64,000 nucleotides of DNA from Bretschneidera sinensis (Eukaryota > Streptophyta > Magnoliopsida > Brassicales > Akaniaceae). The position numbers were made by a program, and so were the translations under genes. The DNA lies in assembly GCA_023935145.1 (NCBI GenBank), contig CM043700.1, forward strand, positions 70,011,120-70,075,119, in the 5' to 3' direction. The stretch's first letter is position 1; each line of letters starts with the position of its first letter. A model generated the notes under the pieces. It searched no databases and was not told where the DNA came from. It was given only the letters and a program-made list of their open reading frames with translations. Positions 56,389 through 64,000 of this stretch are shown here, piece by piece.

Positions 56389-56572
56389 GGTTTGATATGG
56401 TAATTTGAATAGCAAAAGAGGGGCATAGAAGAGATAAGGCAGAGCAGGTCGTTGCAAGTACAGAGAGAGGGACAAGAGCGAACGAGAGAGAGATGGGGCC
56501 TGTCCCTTGAATTTCTTTTGATTCTGTGTGTGAGGTCTATGGAGCGAGTATAGAGCTTAGGCGATAGATATT
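56389..56572 (-). promoter_or_regulatory. 5' UTR and candidate core promoter of the ADP,ATP carrier gene
   Basis: Minus-strand sequence upstream of the ATG has a CT-rich leader (56461-56497) and a TATA-like TAAATAT (56566-56572) about 180 bp from the start codon. No transcript data support this, so the transcription start is a guess. Confidence 0.35.
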
Positions 56573-57218
56573 TAATGCAGGGCTTGAAGCCCATCTACTG
56601 AACGGGCTTCTAGAGAAGTCCATAAAATACGGCCCATACTAACTACAAGTATAAACCAACCGCGTGGCTAATCAGCTTTATGAAATATTAAGGTTCTCTA
56701 AACGATGCCGTTAGATAACCCACCATGAATGAAAGAAACATTACAGTAGTTGAGCCGGATCGAGCAGTACAGGGCTGGCAATGGGCCGTATCAGTTTACA
56801 ATTCGCACAAAGTGATTTATCATGTCTTCATGTCATGTTAATTCTTTTAAAAATATAGGCTCAGCGCGGTTAAAGACTCTTAGAGTTATTGGGTGTGTTA
56901 GATCGTATCGCGCTGGTTTATGAATCTCATAAATATATATTTATTTTTTTTTTTTTTTTTAAAATAATAAAAAATTTATAAATATTGAATTGATTTCTTA
57001 TAATTATATAAAAAAATATTTTTATTAATGAAGTTAATATTATAAATAATATAAAAATTGAACAAAAATAATAACAAAAAATAATTTAAAAATTACAAAT
57101 TTCAAAAATATTACAAATAATTAGCTTATAAAAACAATAATGTATAAAATAAAAAAATAAGTTAAAATAACAAAAATGAAAGACTTATAAATAAATAAAA
57201 TATAAAAAACAAAAAAAT

Positions 57219-57241
57219 ATATATTATTATTATTATTATTT
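57219..57241. repeat. (ATT)n microsatellite
   Basis: Seven near-perfect ATT units. Confidence 0.85.
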
Positions 57242-57669
57242 AATTGAATGCAATAGACCGAAAGTGGACTCTAGCCGTTGAGATACTTGACTGATTGGGC
57301 AAGCTGAGCTTTTAAATTTTTTAATTGGATGGCAATGGACCCACACAACCATTGGCAATGTCATGGAGTCTTCAATTGAAAAAAAAAAAGGAAATTGAAA
57401 AGAAAAAAAATTTGTTTGGGCTTGGGCTTCAAACGTGGCCTACACTTGCAGTGGCTTCAAAGTCTCTGTTAGTGCCTCAAATTGGAAACCAAGGCATTGT
57501 GTTTTGCTGCTGCTACTGCTTCCTTGCACACTTGCACCAAGTTCAGATGTCAGTGTTGAGCCACCATTTGCTTGGGCTTCACATTACAGACTATCAAATT
57601 TTTATTGCTACATATCAACTTACTACATATATGATTTTTATTGCTAACATGTCGTGAACCACAGCCCAA

Positions 57670-57800
57670 CTTAATACATATATGGGTCTCGTGTCGTGCC
57701 ATGCTTGACCTTGTGTCGTACCGTATCTTGTGTCGGGTCATGTCGAGTCTCGTGTCGTGCCATTTTTTCATGCCGTATCATTTTTTCATGTCGTATCATA
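57670..57800. repeat. GTGTCGTGCC-type short interspersed repeat
   Basis: About eight loosely spaced units of the form GTGTCGTGCCAT or CATGTCGTATCAT. With GGGCTGGCAATGGGCC at 56771 and the CGTATCGCGCTGG block at 56910, this resembles the two ends of a widespread plant repeat rich in GACACGAC. The class is not known to me. Confidence 0.45.
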
Positions 57801-59903
57801 AACCTTAAAAGCTAAGCTCGGCACGACTGTATTCACTTGAACCATGTCAAGCACAGGACGCCATGTGGCAGTGTGGGTCATTTCAGCACAACCCAATTTG
57901 TTTCTAAAGGAGTATTTGATTTTGGAATGGGCAAACCCTTGAACTAGCCCAATATTGAAATCTTTTTGGATTTTCAAATAAAATAATAAAAGCTCAAACC
58001 GAAATATAAATACCATATAACTCTCCATTTGTTTTTGAGTAAAACCGTTGGTGAAATAATGTTTCAACTATAAAAAATATTTCCAAAGTTCGATAGAATA
58101 ATTGGATGTCTAATCTGGTAGTGTAAGCTTAGAATCAAATGGGACAAATATTCCATGGACTTAAAAAATAAAATAATTGAATGATTTATAATGTAAATTG
58201 ATTTATATCAAGAACTATTATTTCCAAAGAAATTAAATGGCTGTAGTTTTTTTATTGCAAGTCATTTGACAGACGACAAGAAATAAATCTTTATTTTTGT
58301 GAAAACAAAACAAAGTTGGGATAAATTACTTATGAAAAAAAAAAGGTTACTTCCAAATTTTTTAAAGTTATTAGGCATGATTTACAAAATAATAAATTAA
58401 GAAAAAAAAATTCACATTAAGAAATATAATCAATAAATGATAAAAAAAAAAAAATTACACTTCAGTGGGAGTCAAATATGAAACCTTGAGAGTCCAATGC
58501 ATCAAATTTGTTCTTTTCACTGTCGAACCAAAACTTTACCGACCGAACAATGAGAGTTTTGATGTTAAATGACTGTCACTTTTAATATTCTCTTTTTTTT
58601 ATCATATATAATTAAACCTTCATAAATATTTTTTACAATTTCATTGATTACAAAATGATCTTAATAAAAATGAATATACTACAAACTTAATTAATTGCAA
58701 TGCCTTAATTACTTTAGGAGTTTCATACTCTTTTTTTGGGGAAGCATACAATAAAGTTAGTTAACACTAGTTGTAAACCCGTGAAAATGCATTTGAATTT
58801 TTTCATAAGAATAATAAATAAATGATTTATTTTATTACGATAAATAAAAAAATATAATATATAAGTAAATATTTAAGTAAAAAAATTATTATAATTCTAA
58901 TAACCCGTGCATAGATGCATTTTATTATATTTTTTAATTTTAAAAACGGTGAAGAAATTAAGTTTATCATATCTATATTAGTAATGCAACATTCATTAAA
59001 TAAATAAGAAATTCAAAATGAATATAATTATTAAAGCTCAAACAGATAATTCTTGTTGATAAATAGAATAAACATAAATCCTCAAATAAAGAAAATTCAA
59101 TATTTTAATTAAGATAAACAATAAGATTCATTATTGTTCGTCATCGCAAAAATTATGTCACTTAAAAGTGACGTGTAATAGATACTGAAAATGAGATAAT
59201 ATTAATATTTTATGACAAAAACACTACACAAAAATTTATGAAAATCATTAAGTATCTAATTATAGTCCAAATTAGTGTCTTACTTTTGAACGTTGGTTTG
59301 AATTGGTTCATATCTAAAAGGTCATATAAATGTGTTATGCACGGTTTTGCTAAAAGCTAAGAATGGTATAGTTGATTTACTTTTGTTGGGAATATTATTG
59401 CAATGGTTATTATTGTTAAATATTATAAAAAAAATAAAATCAATTACATTAAAAATTGTATAAAAAACAAAGTTTATAATATATGAAATATAGAATCGAA
59501 GACAATGAAGAATATAGTAATGATATATGTAGCGACAATCCAAATATGCTTCAACATTTAATATACAAAATTTTCCTTTTATCAAAACTTTTGTTTATAT
59601 ATTTGAATATGTATTTAATTGCACCATCTTTATTATGAGGAACGTAAGACCTATTATCGAGTCTAACGCTTCTCTTTTCAACAAATCTATCGTATTCTTC
59701 ATTCATCTTTATTACATTTTCTCAGCAAATCAATTCATGAGAGTTAAGGATTGATTATACAATTTAAAACATCATTTTTAAAAATAGACTAATATTACCT
59801 CATGATTTTGCTATTCGTATGAATAATATCCAATAATTTGCAATTGACAATACCTTTCAATATAATTTTTGCTTTGCAATAATGAAAAAAATAACCATTT
59901 AAG

Positions 59904-61318
59904 TATGTATATTAGGTATCAAAATCAACACAAATTTCAATATATATATATATAAACATGTCTATCAAAAATTAAAAGACAATAACCAAGAAACTTTTAT
60001 CTTAGCTAGTTGCTCTGCAGAGAAATGAAAACATAAAAACAATGAGAGAAAAAGTGAAATCATAAATGGAACTAAAGACAAATTAACAATTGAAATAAAA
60101 ACATTTTGTTTTAGATAATTGTCAATATAGCAAACTTATTATTTTCAGGTAGCATGAGATGGTGTTGAATTTCTTTAGATAAGAATAAAGTCAAATTTAA
60201 ATTGATCTAAGCATTGATTAATTAATGAGATAAGATAACGATTGTATGTATAGAAAAGAACATGCATGTATAGAAATAAAGATAAAATTATCTATTTTTA
60301 TACTTGGATAATGTAAGCTAGATGCATATTTTTTTAATTAAGATATTTGAATAAAAAGTTCTTTTGATTTGAAAATTGAAACTTTGGATATATTTGGAGT
60401 AAACTTTATTATTGTCTATTATTTCTACCTTGCTTATTATTACCATGGTTGAACACGAAAATTGTTTTCATAGAGTTTTTTTTAGATAAGTTATTGGGAA
60501 CCATTTGATTATATATCTAAGCTACCCAGTGATAGTATGATTTTTATTAAAAGAAATTAAAAAACTTGTTAATTAAAGATAAATATGTAAATATTTTGAA
60601 TTTGAATGCAAATTTTTTATTTTTTAAAAAGTATTTTGATAAATAAATTGTGTGCGCAAGTCAACGTCCACGTCATTACTTATATGGCACTCTTGATGCA
60701 TTAACGAGTTGGTAGAAATTTAAATTAAAGACTTGACCTTGAAAATAGATAGATTTCTTTTTCAAAAATTTATTGAATGGCTAAAGATTTTTTTTAGTTA
60801 AAAATAACACATAAATATTTTGAATTTGAAAATAGATATACTTTTTTTCAAAAAAAAATTATTTGGTAAATAAATTATGTATTTTTTTAAAGGAAGTTAC
60901 ATAATTAAGTCACGATAATCTTCATCTCTTTTCAATAATCTTTACTCTGCGGAAATTTAAAGGAACTTACAAAATTGAGTCACAATAATCTTTATTTTTT
61001 TTTTCAATGATGCAGTGATGGAAACAATGCATGTATATTAGGTATAAAAATCAACACAAACTTAAAAAAAATAAAATTGTAAACATGACTATAAAAATAT
61101 AAAAAAAAGCAATAATTAATAAACATTTATTTTAGCTAATTGCTCTGTAGAGAAATGAAAACATAAAAATAATGAAAGAAAAGACCAAAATTAAATGGAA
61201 CTATACAATAATTAACTAATGAGATAAGAATATTTTGTTATAGATAATTATCAATATAACAAACTTATTATTTGTAGATCAGATAAGGTGAGAGTTAATT
61301 TTCATTAGATAAGAATAT
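59904..61318. repeat. pair of diverged direct repeats, about 288 bp each, 1.1 kb apart
   Basis: 59904-60188 and 61030-61318 share in order TATGTATATTAGGTAT, AAAATCAACACAAA, TTAGCTA.TTGCTCTG.AGAG, AAATGAAAACATAAAAA, CAAACTTATTATTT and TTAGATAAGAAT. The stretch between them is AT-rich with smaller internal repeats (AATATTTTGAATTTGAA at 60591 and 60817). It could be an old LTR pair or a tandem duplication; no PBS or polypurine tract is apparent. Confidence 0.6.
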
Positions 61319-62382
61319 GTCCACCAGACAATAGCAGTAAAATCTCTTACTCAAATACTACAAAACATATTTGTGTAAAATTATAATTTTATTTTAACCA
61401 AATTTCATACTGTAAATCAAACGGGCTCTTAACGATTTAGACTTTGGATTTTTTTTTTAAACCCTTTATCTCTAAAGATATTTTCAGATATACCTTTGAA
61501 GTTCGTTTAACAATTTTATGAACTACCCAAATCCTTAAACATTTTAATTTCGTAAAATATATCATTGCCTTAGCTATTTTATTTTTGTACTCTTTCCGAT
61601 GTCGAAGGAATGTGTGTAGCCATTTAAATTTTGAGTTGATTTCAAAATTGATTTGGTGCTTCGATCACACATATATATGCATGCATGAAATGAAAAGCTT
61701 GGTTTTGCTTGAGGGAACTTCACATTTATTTGAATAACAATATACATGTCATTAATTATGTGACGTGTCTCTTAATCTAATAATTACCTTCAAATCTTTA
61801 ATATAAGAAATTTGGGTTTATTTCATAATTTCTTTAGTATGTATAGGGATATCAAGTGCACTCTCAAAATATGAAACCTTTTTTTAGCCACCAAACGCAT
61901 TGTCTATTGTTTGGCAACAGTTTTTGGAGGTGGAAAATTATACAAAACACGTAGAAAGATAATGTAGATAGTAGAGAGGTGCACCAATAACCAAACAACA
62001 ATAATTTCCATTTATTGACAATTGCACAACAAGAGCGAAGACCCCTTAGCACCATTTTCCCGCCACTCTATAGGTACATGAAACAAAACTCGGATACAAA
62101 AAGACATTCTGATCTGATCAATATGTTGTGTAGTCTGTCTTCATCAAGCTTCAACTGATAATGATTTAGAACTAATTACTAATATCCACTCCATAGAATT
62201 GTAAACCAAAACACGAAATGTTGGCTTTCAGGCAGGATGAAAGAATAACAGATGCATCCAATCTATCGCAAGTTCCAACAAAAGCCTGCATTCAAATCGC
62301 TGGTAATTAATTTTAATTTAAATATTTAGTAAACAGAGTTTATGTAAAATTTACTCTTAATTAGCAAATCAACTTACTTATA
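61319..62382. other. intergenic DNA downstream of the CAX gene
   Basis: No gene recognised. The stretch beside the CAX stop codon would include its 3' UTR. Confidence 0.4.
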
Positions 62383-64000
62383 TTAAGCTCTGAAGGCAGC
62401 TTCAATTGATGGTTGGAGTCCGATGTTAACAATATTTGGTTGGTCTGAGGAATAGAAGATCAAGAATTTGATGATGATTTTTGAATGAATATTTAAGCTT
62501 ACCCTAAATGTAAAATTACTTACTGAGAGGTGTTTTGGATACCCAAAAGCATGCTCCAATAACAATATAACACAGCAGAAGAACAAATCCCTTCATGTAA
62601 TGAGAAGTCCCATCCTACAAAAATCAACAACAAAGAGTACTTAATTCTGTAAGAATAATCAAAGAAATTATGCTAATTAATTTCAAAGATTTATCAAGAT
62701 GATGCATTTGCATACTTGTTAATTACCTGTAAAGTGAAGGCTGTGAGGAGAATTGATAGAGCAAGAGAGCCAGTCTCAAGGAGATTAAAATTAAGATCCA
62801 TCTTAATACCCATAATCCAAGCAACAATGACACTCAATGGGACCTAATTGATAATTGGTCACATAAAACGATGTTTAATTAATTAGGACCAAATGTTCAA
62901 GAGAAATTCTTTGATTGAGGATAGTCCCCTACAAATATTGACTATAGAGTCTTACCACAAACATAGCAATCTGAGTTGCAGACCCCAAAGCAACACCCAA
63001 AGATATATCCTGCAATTTTTTTCCCCAAAATTTCTCCGCTTAGCAAACATTTTTTTTTTAAATCAGATTAAAATAGAGATGATATTGCCAGAACATGATT
63101 TATTAGTTCGAAAGAAATATCCTTGGAAAAAATAGGTAATGTGCTAACTCACCAACTTGTTTTTAAAAGCAAAGATGATTGCTCCAGCATGTTCTGCTGC
63201 ATTTCCAACAATTGGTAGCAAGATAATGCTGAGGAAACTCACAGATACACCCCATGAATCTGAAGCATACTGATAATTTGAAATGAAATACTTAAGTTTT
63301 AGTTAAATCGACACTATAAAAGAGGGAAAAAGTGAATACAAAGAAAACATGGAAAGAATAAAAAAAAAATTGAATCCCATTTGTTTCACTTAATTTTGTC
63401 TTTCAATTTACTTTTAACTTTTTTTTTCAGGAGTTAAACATAATTAAAAATCCAGTACTATAAAGTTAAATGGTATAGTCACCTCAATTGTGACGACTAC
63501 ATATTCGGATAACACAGCAATGACAACAGTCATCCCAACCAGCCAAGCAAATCCACTCCAGAACCCTATCACTGGAGTCTCTTCTGAAGATGCATCAGCA
63601 CCATCCTCCGATTCCTGATTGATTGAACGATATTTTAAATAAATAAAAAAAACTTAATTAGTAGATAATTATAATTTAACAAAAATAACTTTCCTGAAAT
63701 TAAGGTTTATTAATTACCTCCTGAGCTTCAAATAATTCACGGTGTGTCCACAATTGGAAGACAAGGTATGCAATATAAGTAATCAGCATAATAATGCTAC
63801 TTGCTCTCGATAACTGGAGAGTTGATTCAGCTGTGAGAGAAGCCGATCCCCCAGAATATCTGAACAACATAGGCAGCATGTGGCACAACAATGCTAGCAG
63901 CAGCAGGCTGCAGTTCACATCAGCTTGTCTCTGTTATTTTTTTTCCACAGCCATGCAAAAAGCATAATTAGCATCAACTCGACCTAAACTTCTTGTTATA
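62383..64000 (-). CDS. CAX: vacuolar cation/proton exchanger (CAX family), C-terminal half, runs off the window
   Basis: Seven exons on the minus strand, 5' to 3': 63930-63718, 63614-63483, 63269-63153, 63009-62956, 62843-62727, 62614-62524 and 62444-62383, giving 261 residues plus TAA; all introns are GT-AG and in frame. The segment opens [20 protein letters not shown], an acidic loop ([12 protein letters not shown]) separates the halves, and the second c-repeat carries the exchanger signature [10 protein letters not shown]. It then reads [18 protein letters not shown], a conserved helix. The C-terminus is [16 protein letters not shown]. About eight hydrophobic helices are visible. Such antiporters load Ca2+ or other cations into the vacuole in exchange for H+. 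It resembles Type I CAX1/CAX3-like proteins; the N-terminal autoinhibitory region lies beyond 64000. Confidence 0.9.

Larger units (their letters stand above)
56573..59903. other. AT-rich intergenic DNA with simple repeats
   Basis: No gene recognised. Contents are a poly-T run (56943-56960), the (TTA)n tract at 57219-57241, the GTGTCGTGCC-type repeat at 57670-57790, and long A/T-rich stretches. Confidence 0.4.

Noticed and set aside
56389..56475. Upstream in-frame Met (MSLSLYLQRP) as the carrier gene start
   Set aside because: The next Met ([10 protein letters not shown]) matches the start of related carriers. The upstream extension lies in the CT-rich leader and is hydrophobic low-complexity sequence.
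61864..62055. 63-codon open frame on the minus strand
   Set aside because: Hydrophobic and Cys/Trp-rich by chance composition, no family match, no splice or promoter context.

Overview
This window is plant nuclear DNA, most likely from a eudicot. Intron-containing host genes of the plastid-carrier and CAX families sit among Ty1/copia LTR retrotransposons, MITE-like elements and very AT-rich intergenic DNA. I could not identify the species. All calls come from reading the sequence by eye; no alignment or database search was run.

Layout. 1-11.6 kb is gene-poor. It holds relics of a fatty acyl-CoA reductase (1936-2207) and a GRAS regulator (2983-3416), a 3.2-kb element with degenerate terminal inverted repeats (4176-7420), a degenerate tandem duplication (8041-8588), three broken copies of the N-terminus of a crooked-neck-like splicing factor, two of them forming an inverted repeat (8761-10062), and a possible tRNA-derived SINE remnant near 10.9 kb. 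11,623-30,939 is one nested block. A small non-autonomous LTR element (target duplication AATTG) carries a 6.06-kb Tork/Tnt1-like copia element in its left LTR (target duplication ATTAA) and an 11.2-kb SIRE-like element on the minus strand in its interior (target duplication ATGAT). The SIRE-like element is a mosaic: a 3.8-kb remnant of a second, diverged copy replaces much of its 3' end.

33,909-56,388 (minus strand) is a complete ten-exon gene for a plastid envelope ADP,ATP carrier (390 residues). Two of its introns are swollen by transposons. The 11.7-kb intron 5 holds four copia pieces, one freshly nested with a GGAAT duplication, arranged as if part of the block had been inverted. The 8.2-kb intron 1 holds a deleted SIRE-like element, a roughly 1-kb TRIM-like element and a LINE fragment. 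56.6-62.4 kb is AT-rich with simple and duplicated repeats. 62,383-64,000 is the C-terminal half of a CAX cation/proton exchanger gene that runs off the window.

The most unusual signal is a family of about 50 short palindromes centred on GTCGAC (CCAGTCGACTGG in one SIRE-like lineage, TTCAGTCGACTGAA in the other). They cluster upstream of the TATA box in the LTRs and again in the spacer between pol and an additional 3' ORF. In the two minus-strand copies the spacer cluster lies about 10 bp from a CTATAAATAG box, so the 3' ORF looks as if it has its own LTR-like promoter module.
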